A DNA stretch of 64,000 bases from DAOTYH01 sp034435015. Its GTDB lineage: Bacteria > Chloroflexota > Anaerolineae > Aggregatilineales > UBA3940. The notes under the pieces were generated by a model. It did no database searches, was not told the origin of the DNA, and saw only the letters and a list, made by a program, of their open reading frames with translations. The stretch lies in NCBI GenBank assembly GCA_034435015.1, contig DAOTYH010000051.1, positions 1 to 64,000 on the forward strand, in the 5' to 3' direction. The translations under genes were made by a program, and so were the position numbers. Numbering within the stretch: the stretch's first letter is position 1; each line of letters begins with the position of its first letter. Of the stretch, positions 52,000 to 60,924 are shown piece after piece.

Positions 52000-53215
52000 G
52001 CCGGCTCCTTCCGGCGGGTATCTGCTGGCTAACCTGCTTCACTTTGCGCGGCTGTTGCGCCGTCTAGGGATGAGGGTTAGCGCCAGTCAGGTCTGTGATC
52101 TGGCCGCCGGGCTGGAGCACATAGACCTGATGCGCCGCGACGATGTCTATTACGCCGCCCGCAGTGTGTTTGTCCACAGTCCGTCTGAGCTGGAGCTGTT
52201 CAATCGTGCCTTTGACCTCTTCTGGGGGACCGAACAACCTCAACTGATGGAGGCCGCGCTGGTCAAGAAACGGGTTCGGGCAAACCGCGCTGAAGATGAA
52301 CAGCCGGAGAGCGATGAGGCGGTCCTCCGACAGGAGCAAGAGGCGGCTGACCAAGCCGCCGACGCAGACCAGCCTGAGCCGGAAGATACCGCTCTTTCCT
52401 CAACGTACAGTCCTGTTGAGACGCTTCATCACAAGGACTTCGCCAGTTTCACCGACGAGGAGATGCAAACGGCCCGTCGCATTCTGGAGAGCTTGGCATG
52501 GAAACTCAATTCTCGTCTCACGCGGCGGCGGGTGCCTGCGTCCAAGCGGACTGCCTACCTTGACTTGCCGCGGGCTATTCGCAACAGCACCCGTCAAGGC
52601 GGTGAGATCATCCGGCTGGCGTGGCGCCGGCGCAAGCCTAAACCGCGCCCTCTGGTGGTGATCTGCGACATCAGCGGCTCAATGGACCGCTATTCACGCC
52701 TTTTCCTGCATTTCATTCATACGCTGGCACAGGAGGCGCAAAGGGTTGAGGCCTTTGTGTTCGGCACGCGCCTGACGCGCATCACACCGGCCCTGCGCCA
52801 CCATGACGTTGATACTGCCATTGATCAGGTCTCTTCGCTGGTGCAGGATTGGTCAGGCGGCACACGCATCGGCGAGTCTCTTAAGACGTTTAATTATCTT
52901 TGGGGGCGGCGGGTTCTGAGCGGCGGCGCGTTTGTGATCATCATCAGCGACGGGTGGGATCGGGGCGACATTGCCCTGCTTAGGCGTGAGATCAGCCGCC
53001 TGCATCGCAGTGCTTATCGGTTGGTCTGGTTGAATCCGTTGCTGGGTGCGCCGGATTACCAGCCGCTGGTGCGCGGGATCAGTACTGTACTGCCCCATGT
53101 GGATGACTTCCTCCCGCTTCATAACCTGCTCAGCTTAGAGCAGTTGGCCAGCCGGCTGGGGGATGTCGGCCCTGCCCGCCGCGGCCTTGTCAGGTCAGAT
53201 GAACTGCGTCTTTGA
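51962..53215 (+). CDS. CoxE-type VWA-domain protein
   Basis: 417 residues, partner of the MoxR ATPase. The helical N-terminal part (LLHFARLLRRLGMRVSASQV near 22-41) is typical of CoxE. An acidic Gln/Glu-rich linker (about 105-145) follows, and the C-terminal von Willebrand A domain has the MIDAS motif DISGS (236-240) plus ISDGWDRGD. The GTG at 51962 overlaps the moxR end by 38 bases; no better start occurs before the conserved region. It acts as an adaptor in metal-cofactor maturation by family analogy. Confidence 0.9.
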   Translation: MTLPSKPTLLATEPAPSGGYLLANLLHFARLLRRLGMRVSASQVCDLAAGLEHIDLMRRDDVYYAARSVFVHSPSELELFNRAFDLFWGTEQPQLMEAALVKKRVRANRAEDEQPESDEAVLRQEQEAADQAADADQPEPEDTALSSTYSPVETLHHKDFASFTDEEMQTARRILESLAWKLNSRLTRRRVPASKRTAYLDLPRAIRNSTRQGGEIIRLAWRRRKPKPRPLVVICDISGSMDRYSRLFLHFIHTLAQEAQRVEAFVFGTRLTRITPALRHHDVDTAIDQVSSLVQDWSGGTRIGESLKTFNYLWGRRVLSGGAFVIIISDGWDRGDIALLRREISRLHRSAYRLVWLNPLLGAPDYQPLVRGISTVLPHVDDFLPLHNLLSLEQLASRLGDVGPARRGLVRSDELRL

Positions 53216-53314
53216 TTTGTCTTTCGCCCCCAAATGGGGCAAACTTACCTTAATGTAGAACCTCAACCCCTGAGGCTTTCTGTTTCGTCTCATAGGTTCT
53301 GATGAGGCGTCCAC

Positions 53315-54307
53315 TTGGCCAGCTCCCTTTCTGTCAGTGTGGTGATGGTTGTTCGCGGCGGCGCGGAACATCTGCCCCGTGCTGTTGAAAGCCTGCGCTG
53401 GCAGACCTTGCGCGGCTTTGAATTGATCATTGTGGACGACGGCTCTGAGGGCACAGCTTGGGATTATCTGGCTCAACTGTGTCTTCCCCGCCTGCGGGTG
53501 CACCGTAACCTCACCGCCAGGGGATGGCCTGCCGCGCTCAATCAGGCGCTGGCTATGGCACACGGGCGTTACGTGGCCTTCCATGATGCGGACGGTATCT
53601 CTCTCCCTGAACGGCTGGAAAAACAGGCCGCCTACTTGAGCACCCATTCGCGCGCGGCGCTCGTCGGCGGGCAGGTCGAATGGCTGGACCGGCAGGGACA
53701 GATAGTGCGCCGCATGGAGTACCCTTCCCGCCATGCAGACCTTGCGGCATCTCTCAGGCAGGGTCTCGATCTTGAGTTAGGGACCGTCATGCTTCGGCGC
53801 AGTATACTAGACAAGGTCGGTCCTTTCCGTGAGCCGTTTGTACTGGCTTATGACGTTGATCTCTTCCTCCGCGTGGCAGGCCAGCGGAGCTTAGCTGTTC
53901 TGCCGGAATTGCTCTACCAGAGGCAGTTTGATCCCCGCTCGGAGCGGGTAGCCCGCCTCGGCGAATGGGAGGCCTATGCCGCCCTTGCCCGCCAGCTTGA
54001 TACGGAACGCGACTCGCTGGGCAGTGAGCAGGCTGATTGTGCTGTTCGAGCCTCCGCCATCCTGGAGCGTTGCCGGCAGAGCCGCCCCTTGGCCCGGCAG
54101 ACAGAGCGGGCCGCTAACTACGTTCGCTGGGCAGAGCGACTGCTAAGCTGGGGCGGCCCTTCGGCCCGTTATGCCTGGCCGATGTGGCAGTATGCGTTTG
54201 CCGCCTTTCCCCTCTGCCCGGCAGTTTGGAAATTTGCGGCCCGTCATCTGCTTGATCGCAGTGCAGGACAGGGCACTGATCCAGCGGGACTGCATCGCAC
54301 AGAGTAA
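53315..54307 (+). CDS. Glycosyltransferase family 2
   Basis: 330 residues. The GT-A fold begins with VSVVMVVRGGAEHLPRAVESL and has LIIVDDGS, and the metal-binding DxD is in FHDADG. The C-terminal 100 residues are helical without membrane segments. The start is TTG at 53315 with GAGG about eight bases upstream. It sits between the CoxE-like gene and moeB, with a 100-base gap before it that has only two weak hairpins, so it may not belong functionally to the catabolic island. Confidence 0.85.
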   Translation: MASSLSVSVVMVVRGGAEHLPRAVESLRWQTLRGFELIIVDDGSEGTAWDYLAQLCLPRLRVHRNLTARGWPAALNQALAMAHGRYVAFHDADGISLPERLEKQAAYLSTHSRAALVGGQVEWLDRQGQIVRRMEYPSRHADLAASLRQGLDLELGTVMLRRSILDKVGPFREPFVLAYDVDLFLRVAGQRSLAVLPELLYQRQFDPRSERVARLGEWEAYAALARQLDTERDSLGSEQADCAVRASAILERCRQSRPLARQTERAANYVRWAERLLSWGGPSARYAWPMWQYAFAAFPLCPAVWKFAARHLLDRSAGQGTDPAGLHRTE

Positions 54308-54312
54308 GTCCT

Positions 54313-55506
54313 ATGCCGCAGATCGGACAGCCTGATACCTCTGAAAAGCCGGCGTTGAGTCATGAGGAGATCAGGCGTTACAGCCGCCACCTGATTATGC
54401 CTGAGATCGGCCTGGAAGGTCAGAGCAGGCTCAAGGCCGCCAGTGTACTGGTAGTGGGTACAGGCGGGCTTGGTTCGCCAGCGGGGATGTATTTAGCGGC
54501 GGCAGGTATAGGTCGTCTGGGGCTGGTGGACTATGATGCCGTAGATGAAACGAACCTTCAACGCCAGATCATGCATGGCACAAAGGACGTAGGGCGGTCT
54601 AAGCTCGAAAGTGCCAGGGCGCGTCTTGCCGACCTCAACCCTCATGTTCAGGTAGATACCTATAACGAGCCGCTTACCTCGCACAACGCACTCAACATCT
54701 TATCCCCTTACGATGTGGTTGTGGATGCAACGGATAACTTCCCCACCCGTTACCTGATCAATGATGCCTGTGTCCTGCTCGGCAAGCCGGACATCTACGG
54801 GAGCATCTTCCGTTTCGAGGGGCAGGCCAGCGTATTTGATGCCCGTCAGGGGCCGTGCTACCGATGTCTGTTTCCCGTGCCGCCCCCGCCGGGGTTAGTG
54901 CCGAGTTGCGCTGAGAGCGGTGTGCTGGGAGTGCTGCCCGGCGTGATCGGCGTCATACAGGCTACTGAGACAATCAAGGTGCTTCTAGGCATCGGTGAGA
55001 CGCTGGTGGGCCGGCTTCTGCTTTACGATGCGCTGGCAATGAGCTTTGACTTCATCAAGCTTCGCAAGAACCCGCAATGCCCCCTTTGTGGTGAGCATCC
55101 CACTCAGTCCGGCCTCATAGACTATGAGCAGTTCTGCGGTATGCCGGGATATGACTACAGCCCCTTTCGTGGGAGTGAGCAGGCGTCCGTTCCCTCCATC
55201 TCCGTCTGGGAAGTCAAATCCAAGTTGGAGGCGGGAGAAGATTTCATCCTGCTGGATGTACGCGAGCCGTATGAATGGGCCATCAGCGATCTGCCCGGCG
55301 CGAAGCACATCCCCAGCCGGCAAGTCCTAGACCGTCTGACGGAGCTGAACCGTGATCGAGAGATCATTGTTTACTGCCGCACCGGCATTCGGAGTGCTGA
55401 GGTCGTCAGGCAGTTGCAGTCGCGGGGTTTTCAACGGCTGAAGAACATGAGCGGCGGAATCAACGCATGGGCCAAGGAGATTGACCCCACCCTGCCGGTG
55501 TATTAG
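54313..55506 (+). CDS. moeB: MoeB/ThiF-type adenylyltransferase with C-terminal rhodanese domain
   Basis: 397 residues. E1-like enzyme that adenylates the C-terminal glycine of a small sulfur carrier (MoaD or ThiS). The ATP site GTGGLGSPAG is at 49-58, CPLCGEHP is a zinc knuckle, and a rhodanese domain covers about 288-395 with its active cysteine in VYCRTGIRSAEV. In MoeB-rhodanese proteins the rhodanese gives sulfur for the carrier. Next to a Mo hydroxylase cluster a role in molybdopterin synthesis is likely; thiamine, cysteine or tRNA-thiolation carriers remain possible. The ATG is 5 bases after the glycosyltransferase stop. Confidence 0.88.
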   Translation: MPQIGQPDTSEKPALSHEEIRRYSRHLIMPEIGLEGQSRLKAASVLVVGTGGLGSPAGMYLAAAGIGRLGLVDYDAVDETNLQRQIMHGTKDVGRSKLESARARLADLNPHVQVDTYNEPLTSHNALNILSPYDVVVDATDNFPTRYLINDACVLLGKPDIYGSIFRFEGQASVFDARQGPCYRCLFPVPPPPGLVPSCAESGVLGVLPGVIGVIQATETIKVLLGIGETLVGRLLLYDALAMSFDFIKLRKNPQCPLCGEHPTQSGLIDYEQFCGMPGYDYSPFRGSEQASVPSISVWEVKSKLEAGEDFILLDVREPYEWAISDLPGAKHIPSRQVLDRLTELNRDREIIVYCRTGIRSAEVVRQLQSRGFQRLKNMSGGINAWAKEIDPTLPVY

Positions 55507-55521
55507 ACATAGTCTCCGGCT

Positions 55522-56394
55522 TCACAGCCTGAGCGTCCATACTGGTACACTGCTCCCGATAAACTCGAACCCCAGCCGCCTGTACAGGCGCTGGGAGCGG
55601 TAATTATCCTCTTGGGTGTTGACGGTAAGCGTTGTGATCCCCAGACCCGCAAAATACCGGAACATCTCCCCCACGAGCAATCCGCCCAGCCCCTGCCCCT
55701 GTGCCTGGGGAATTATCGCTAGACGAGTGAGATGGCCTATATGACCATGGCGGGTGCTGAGCTGATAACCCAGCAATTCCCCCTCGCGCTCCAGAAGGGT
55801 GAAGGTCGCCGCGTGCGGATAAGCCGCTTCGAGGGTGGCAAGATCGTAGCGCCAGATCGGTTCAAAGGCCGCCGCGTCTACCTCTACTGCCCTGTCTAGG
55901 TCAGAGAGGGAGGCATCCCGAATGCGCAGGGGAGGCTTTGGCGGGGCTGGAATGTGACCCCCTTCCCGCCGCATGGTTACAATGGCGTTTGCACGCTTAA
56001 ATCCCCACCGGACCCCCAACCCTGCAATCCATGGGTCGAGTTCCAGAAGGGCCACCTCCTTGACGCCTGCTTCACTCAAGTCTTGGCATAGGGCCTGCCA
56101 CACCGTCTCAAGTGAGGGGTCAAAGCCGATGGGGGTAGCAGGCAGGATCAAGCGGAGCCATGCGACACCCTCCCCTTGCCCTGCCGGCGGAAGATATACT
56201 GTTGCGCCAATCAGCGACTCGACCCTGCCGTTTTCCCGTCTGATCCAGCAGTGAAGGCTGGGGTCAGACAGCCACGCAGCGAGGCCTTTCCAATCTAGAT
56301 GGATGTGCTGGCGCGGTCTCTGCTGGAACAGGGACATTACCTGTTCATGATCTTCATACACCAGCCGGGTGGTTGTAGTGGATTCGCTGATCAT
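55522..56394 (-). CDS. GNAT-family acetyltransferase with two GNAT-like halves
   Basis: 290 residues from the ATG at 56394; the frame stays open to 56625 but that part overlaps the divergent kinase gene. The first half (about 1-145) is a degenerate GNAT-like region without a clear acetyl-CoA loop. The second half has IRDASLSDLDRAVEVDAAAF, the acetyl-CoA loop in PQAQGQGLGGLLVGEM, and NYRSQRLYRRLGFEF. Double-GNAT proteins include mycothiol synthase, but nothing here supports that specifically. It converges with moeB, 15 bases apart. Substrate unknown. Confidence 0.82.
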   Translation of the reverse strand: MISESTTTTRLVYEDHEQVMSLFQQRPRQHIHLDWKGLAAWLSDPSLHCWIRRENGRVESLIGATVYLPPAGQGEGVAWLRLILPATPIGFDPSLETVWQALCQDLSEAGVKEVALLELDPWIAGLGVRWGFKRANAIVTMRREGGHIPAPPKPPLRIRDASLSDLDRAVEVDAAAFEPIWRYDLATLEAAYPHAATFTLLEREGELLGYQLSTRHGHIGHLTRLAIIPQAQGQGLGGLLVGEMFRYFAGLGITTLTVNTQEDNYRSQRLYRRLGFEFIGSSVPVWTLRL

Positions 56395-56485
56395 GTCCCT
56401 GAGTCTATCACCACAAATGGCGCGATCAAATAATTCAGACGGCCTTCTGGGTGCTCTATGGTAGAATGGAGGGAGTGGCCTTGCT

Positions 56486-59062
56486 TTGACCTGTGGAAAC
56501 GGGTGGGGTGTCGCCTTGCCGGATGTTCTTTTGGAAGCTATGAGTTTTGCCGTGTCGCGGCTCCTCGCCAGCACCAACTGGAAGCAGGACCTCCAGGCCG
56601 TGCTGGGGCAGGTCGGGCCGCTCATCCGGCTTCGTTACGCCTGTGTGATAGAAAACGCCCCTGCCGCTGACTGTTCAGCCTGCCAGTGGTCAGCCCCCGG
56701 CCTTGACGGAGAAGACATTCTGAGCCTCTTTGTTGCTCTTCCCCCCTGGATGCGGGAGTCACTGGAGCAGGGGAGGTGCTTTTGGGGCAGTCTGGACGAG
56801 TGGCCGCCCCAAGAGCGTACAAAGCTGGCTGGTCTGGGAATCCAGTCGGTATGGGCTGTGCCAATCCAGCCGGAAGGCACATGGTGGGGGAGTGTAGTCT
56901 TTGGATATTCCCTGCCGTCCTCGGAAGGCTCTGCTGTTGAGGTAAAGATAGCCGCCATTCTTGCGAATCTGATAGAGGCCGCAGTGCGCTGTGAGAAGCA
57001 GGCACTGGAGAGAGGGGAGATGGAACGCCGGTATCAGGCCCTGTTTGAACAGACGGACGATGGCATATTCCTCTTGAGCCTTGACGGGGTGCTTGTGAGC
57101 CTGAACAAACAGGCCGCGAGAATGCTGGGGTACGAAGTTCATGAGTTGGAAGGTGAGTCATTCCAGCGGGTGCTTGCTACGCAGGAGGAAGAGCAGAGCC
57201 TGAGCCGCCTGCAAAGGCTGATCAGCGGCGAGGAACTGCCGGTTTACACCCGTATACTCCGCCGAAGAAATGGTGAAGAGTTCCCTGTCGAGGTTAGAGC
57301 CTCGCTGGTGCGTGATGCGGACGGCAGTCCGTTGTATGTGCAAGTCATTGTACGAGACATCACTGCCCGCCAGCAGGCTGAGGAGGAGCTTCGCCGCCGC
57401 GATTCCATCCTCGAAGTGCTGGCCTATGCCAGTGAACGGCTTCTGCTGGGTAACCCGGATGATGTCGTGCCTGATCTGCTGGGGAGGCTGGGACGGGCGG
57501 TGGATGTCAATCGAGTGTATGTGTTTGAGAATCACCGCGCCGAAAATGGTACTCTGCTGGCCAGCCAGCGCTACGAGTGGGTAGCTCCCGGACAGCTCTC
57601 GACGATCAATGCGCCTGAGATGCAAAATCTTCCCTACCGGGCAGGGGGCTTTGCCCGTCTGGTAGATGCGCTGGGAACAGGCCAGCCTTTGCATGGGCGG
57701 ATAAGGCATCTGCCAACGTCTGGTGGAAGGCCGGCTGAGCAGGATGTCTGCTCTACCGCGCTGGTGCCTATCTTCAGTGAGGGGAAATGGTGGGGCATAT
57801 TGGGGTTTGAAAAGTACGAGCGCGAGCGTAAGTGGCCGAGTGCCGAGATCGAGACACTGAAAAACATCGCTAATACGCTTGGCGCCGCCTTTGCACGGCA
57901 ACGCATTCAAGCCTCAGAACGTGAACAGCGCGACTTAGCTGAAGCTCTGCGTGATACTGCCGCGGTCCTAAACAGCACCCTCAACTTCGATGAGGTGCTG
58001 GATCATATTCTGGCCAATGTGGGGCGTGTTGTCCCCCATGACGGAACTAACATCATGCTGATAGAGGGCGGTACACTGCACATTGCACGCCGCCGAGGAT
58101 ACAGCAGGGGTGAAATCCGGGAAATGCGGTTGTCAAAGAGTTACTCAGTCGAGGACTTTCCCAGCCTGTACCACATGGCTCAAACCCGAATGCCGCTGGT
58201 TATCTCCGACGTAGGTGAATACCCCGGCTGGGTTGATCTGCCTGAGTCAGAGGAGATTCGTTCCTACGCTGGTGTGCCGATCTGTCTGGAGGGAGAGGTC
58301 ATTGGCTTCCTGAACGTAAACAGCTCCACGCCCGGTTTTTTCAAACACTCCCATGCTGAGCGCCTGCAAGCCTTTGCCGATCAAGCCGCTGTTGCTATCA
58401 AGAACGCCCGCCTGTACGATCAGGCACAGGCGCTGGCCGCGCTGGAGGAGCGTCAGCGGCTTGCCCGCGAACTGCATGACGGCGTCAGCCAGACTCTGAG
58501 TTCAGCCAAGCTGATCGCCGACGTTTTGCCCCGCATCTGGGGGCGGGACCCTGAAAAGGCCGAGCAGGCCCTGCTCCAGCTTCGCCAGCTCACTCAGGGA
58601 GCGCTCGCAGAGATGCGGATGCTGTTGATGGAGTTGCGCCCGGAAACTCTGCTGGAAGCGGAGCTGATTGAACTGTTGCGGCAGGCTGTGCAGGTCACCG
58701 CCAGCCGGACGGGCATATCAGTCTCGCTGACGGCAAATGCCCAGAAATGTACTCTGCCGTCTGAGGTGAAATTTGCGCTGTACCGTATCACGCAGGAAGC
58801 GCTGAACAATGTGGCCAAGCACGCACATGCCGAACGGGTGGAAGTTCATCTGACCTGCCGGCCTGATCGGGTCGTCTTGCGTATCTGGGACGATGGACGC
58901 GGCTTTGAAGTAGATAATGTCCCGGCTGGCCATTTTGGGATCGGGATCATGCGTGAACGGGCACATGAGATCGGCGCAAACCTGAAAGTGGAGAGCCGAA
59001 TCGGCGGCGGGACTGAAGTCACTGTGGTGTGGGAAAGTTCCTGCGAGGTGACAAAGCCATGA
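56486..59062 (+). CDS. Soluble GAF/PAS sensor histidine kinase (HisKA_3)
   Basis: 858 residues without membrane segments. Order: a GAF-like region (about 15-165), PAS (about 180-300), a GAF (about 305-475) with ALVPIFSEGKWWGILGFE, a second GAF (about 490-640) with GVPICLEGEVIGFLNV, then the HisKA_3 dimerisation domain with phospho-acceptor H664 in ARELHDGVSQTL, and an ATPase domain with NNVAKHA and DDGRGF. The start is TTG at 56486 with GGAGGGAG ten bases upstream. The stop overlaps the regulator start by 4 bases. A cytoplasmic signal (redox, gas or metabolite) is implied, not identified. Its PAS lacks obvious heme ligands that I could assign. Confidence 0.9.
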   Translation: MTCGNGWGVALPDVLLEAMSFAVSRLLASTNWKQDLQAVLGQVGPLIRLRYACVIENAPAADCSACQWSAPGLDGEDILSLFVALPPWMRESLEQGRCFWGSLDEWPPQERTKLAGLGIQSVWAVPIQPEGTWWGSVVFGYSLPSSEGSAVEVKIAAILANLIEAAVRCEKQALERGEMERRYQALFEQTDDGIFLLSLDGVLVSLNKQAARMLGYEVHELEGESFQRVLATQEEEQSLSRLQRLISGEELPVYTRILRRRNGEEFPVEVRASLVRDADGSPLYVQVIVRDITARQQAEEELRRRDSILEVLAYASERLLLGNPDDVVPDLLGRLGRAVDVNRVYVFENHRAENGTLLASQRYEWVAPGQLSTINAPEMQNLPYRAGGFARLVDALGTGQPLHGRIRHLPTSGGRPAEQDVCSTALVPIFSEGKWWGILGFEKYERERKWPSAEIETLKNIANTLGAAFARQRIQASEREQRDLAEALRDTAAVLNSTLNFDEVLDHILANVGRVVPHDGTNIMLIEGGTLHIARRRGYSRGEIREMRLSKSYSVEDFPSLYHMAQTRMPLVISDVGEYPGWVDLPESEEIRSYAGVPICLEGEVIGFLNVNSSTPGFFKHSHAERLQAFADQAAVAIKNARLYDQAQALAALEERQRLARELHDGVSQTLSSAKLIADVLPRIWGRDPEKAEQALLQLRQLTQGALAEMRMLLMELRPETLLEAELIELLRQAVQVTASRTGISVSLTANAQKCTLPSEVKFALYRITQEALNNVAKHAHAERVEVHLTCRPDRVVLRIWDDGRGFEVDNVPAGHFGIGIMRERAHEIGANLKVESRIGGGTEVTVVWESSCEVTKP

Positions 59063-59712
59063 GCGCAAGCAAGATTATCCGGGTTTTGATGGTGGACGAC
59101 CACGCCATGATGCGCATTGGGCTGGCCACCTTTTTACAAGCCTTTGACGACCTGGAGCTGGTAGGCGAAGCATCTGATGGCGTAGAGGCGCTGGAATTGT
59201 GTGACAGGCTTCAGCCGGATGTGGTTTTGATGGACCTCGTCATGCCTGGGATGGACGGCGTGACAGCCACACGAGCGATCCGCCAGAAGTATCCTCATAT
59301 CCAGGTGATTGCTCTGACCAGCTTTGAGGAAGCGGAACTGGTCCACGGAGTTTTGCAGGCCGGCGCGATTGGCTATCTGCTGAAGGATGTCTCAGCCGAG
59401 AAGCTGGCCGAGGCCATCCGTGCCGCTATGGAAGGGAAGCCTTCGCTGGCCCCTGAGGCGGCCCGGATATTGATCGAAGCGGCCACACGCTCATCTGCGC
59501 CGGTTTTTCAATTGACTGACCGTGAACGCGAGGTTCTGGCCCTCATGGCTGAGGGGATGAACAACACAGAGATCGCAAAGCGCTTGGTTGTCAGTCAATC
59601 AACCATCAAGAGCCATGTGAGCAGTATTTTATCCAAGCTGGGTGTCAACTCGCGCACTGAGGCAGTCGCCGTTGCCCTTCAAAAAAACTTGATCCCTCCA
59701 TCCAGCCGCTGA
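59059..59712 (+). CDS. NarL/FixJ-family response regulator
   Basis: 217 residues, cognate of the histidine kinase directly upstream (ATGA overlap). The receiver domain has VDDHAMMRIG, phospho-acceptor D59 in VVLMDLVMPGMDG and the conserved LLKDV lysine. The C-terminal LuxR-type HTH (about 150-210) has LTDREREVLALMAEG and IAKRLVVSQSTIKSHVS. The ATG at 59059 is chosen over the open frame starting at 59029 because it begins at the family start and overlaps the kinase stop. A strong terminator follows. Confidence 0.95.
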   Translation: MSASKIIRVLMVDDHAMMRIGLATFLQAFDDLELVGEASDGVEALELCDRLQPDVVLMDLVMPGMDGVTATRAIRQKYPHIQVIALTSFEEAELVHGVLQAGAIGYLLKDVSAEKLAEAIRAAMEGKPSLAPEAARILIEAATRSSAPVFQLTDREREVLALMAEGMNNTEIAKRLVVSQSTIKSHVSSILSKLGVNSRTEAVAVALQKNLIPPSSR

Positions 59713-59754
59713 ACCGAAGCGGGGTCTCAAACAAGGGGAGGGTTTGATTCAGCA

Positions 59755-59794
59755 ACAGAGCGGCCCCATGATGGGAGGCCGCTCTGTGGTTTTA
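59755..59794 (+). terminator. Rho-independent terminator of the two-component operon
   Basis: ACAGAGCGGCC (59755-59765) pairs perfectly with GGCCGCTCTGT (59777-59787), followed by GGTTTTAT. It separates the regulator from the convergent sigma-factor gene and may serve both directions. Confidence 0.85.
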
Positions 59795-59816
59795 TCGGAT
59801 TGGGATCAAGAGAGCC

Positions 59817-60824
59817 TCAGGAGGCGACAAAATCCCGCAACACCGAGGCAAACTGAGGCTGGCGCAGACGGCGCAAAGCCTGCCGCTCGATCTGGCGGAT
59901 ACGCTCACGCGAGAGGCCGAGTGCTTCGCCTACCTGCTCCAGTGTCTGGGGAGTGCCTCCTTCCAACCCAAAGCGCAATCTCAGTATCTGGGCTTCTCTG
60001 GGCAACAGCTCATTGAGAATCCGGTCAATGGTCTCGCTCAGGGCGATGCTGTGTACCGCCTCATCCGGGCTGATGGACTGATCATCCTCGATGAAATCCC
60101 CAAATTCACTGTCATCCCCTACCGGCGACTCGAGCGCAATAGTCTGAGGATTGGCCTCCAGGGCCTCACGCACCAGCTCCGGCGCCAGATCAAGCCGCTC
60201 CCCTAGTTCTGCGTCGGTCGGCTCACGCCCAAGTTCCTGTTCCATGACCTCATTGACAGTCGTGATCCGGCGCAACTGATCGGACAGGTGTAATGGCAGA
60301 CGGATAGTGCGTGACTTCTGGGAAAGGGCACGGGTGATCGTCTGGCGGATCCACCAGCTAGCGTAGGTGCTGAAACGGTTGCCAAGCCGGTAGTCGAACT
60401 TGTCTACCGCGATCATCAGCCCGATGTTGCCTTCTTGAATGAGGTCGGACATAGGCAGTCCCTGATTGCGGTAGCGCTTGGCAATGCTGACGACCAATCG
60501 GGTGTTGGCACGTCCCAGATGATCGCGGGCCGCCTGACCGTCTTCAACAATCTCACGCAGAGCGGCAGCCTGCTGAGGGGACAGATCGGGGGATGTGTCA
60601 AGCAGGCGCTGGGCCTCAAAGCCGCGCTCAATGCGCTTGGCTAAGGCAACTTCCTGCTCAGCCGTCAGCAGAGGCTCACTGGCCATCTGGCGGAAATACA
60701 GGCTGACTATATCGTCTGCCGGGATGTGGTCTATATTCTCCGGCACGACATCGTTGCCTGCAAAGAGGTCCTCTTCCTCTTGATACTCTTCCAGAAAAGA
60801 AAGGACATCATCTGTTGAGTTCAT
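59817..60824 (-). CDS. RNA polymerase sigma-70 factor (RpoD/SigA-like)
   Basis: 335 residues from the ATG at 60824, which has AAGGGT upstream. Order: region 1.2 (about 40-75, DDIVSLYFRQMASEPLLT), region 2 with NTRLVVSIAKRYRNQGLPM and GNIGLMIAVDKFDYRLGNRF, region 3, and region 4 with GLEGGTPQTLEQVGEALGLSRERIRQIE (positions in the last 60 residues; motif given in part). There is no region 1.1. This looks like a primary-type or group-2 sigma factor; which of these it is cannot be told without the genome. It has a clear consensus promoter overlapped by a palindrome. Confidence 0.93.
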   Translation of the reverse strand: MNSTDDVLSFLEEYQEEEDLFAGNDVVPENIDHIPADDIVSLYFRQMASEPLLTAEQEVALAKRIERGFEAQRLLDTSPDLSPQQAAALREIVEDGQAARDHLGRANTRLVVSIAKRYRNQGLPMSDLIQEGNIGLMIAVDKFDYRLGNRFSTYASWWIRQTITRALSQKSRTIRLPLHLSDQLRRITTVNEVMEQELGREPTDAELGERLDLAPELVREALEANPQTIALESPVGDDSEFGDFIEDDQSISPDEAVHSIALSETIDRILNELLPREAQILRLRFGLEGGTPQTLEQVGEALGLSRERIRQIERQALRRLRQPQFASVLRDFVAS

Positions 60825-60877
60825 CTGCTGTACACCCTTCCGCTCGCGCTTCATACTGCTGATATGCACATATTTTG

Positions 60878-60901
60878 TACAATGTATGTACATATATTGT
60901 A
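60878..60901. promoter_or_regulatory. 24-bp palindrome over the sigma-factor promoter
   Basis: TACAAT (60878-60883) and ATTGTA (60896-60901) flank a GTACAT-centred core; 22 of 24 positions are symmetric. Two TGTACA hexamers (60876-60881, 60887-60892) are one helical turn apart. The site covers the -10 and the start region. Confidence 0.6.
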
Positions 60902-60924
60902 TTCAATAGCCCTCATTTTGTCAA
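60896..60924 (-). promoter_or_regulatory. Consensus promoter of the sigma-factor gene
   Basis: On the minus strand TTGACA (60924-60919), a 17-base spacer and TACAAT (60901-60896). The predicted start near 60889 gives a leader of about 65 bases. Confidence 0.75.

Noticed and set aside
40376..53215. Interpretation of the Mo hydroxylase as aerobic CO dehydrogenase
   Set aside because: CoxG, CoxD and CoxE-like genes are present, but the large subunit is split and I could not find the CO-dehydrogenase active-site signature with its copper-binding cysteine (AYRCSFR type). The corresponding loop reads SAMRGFG.
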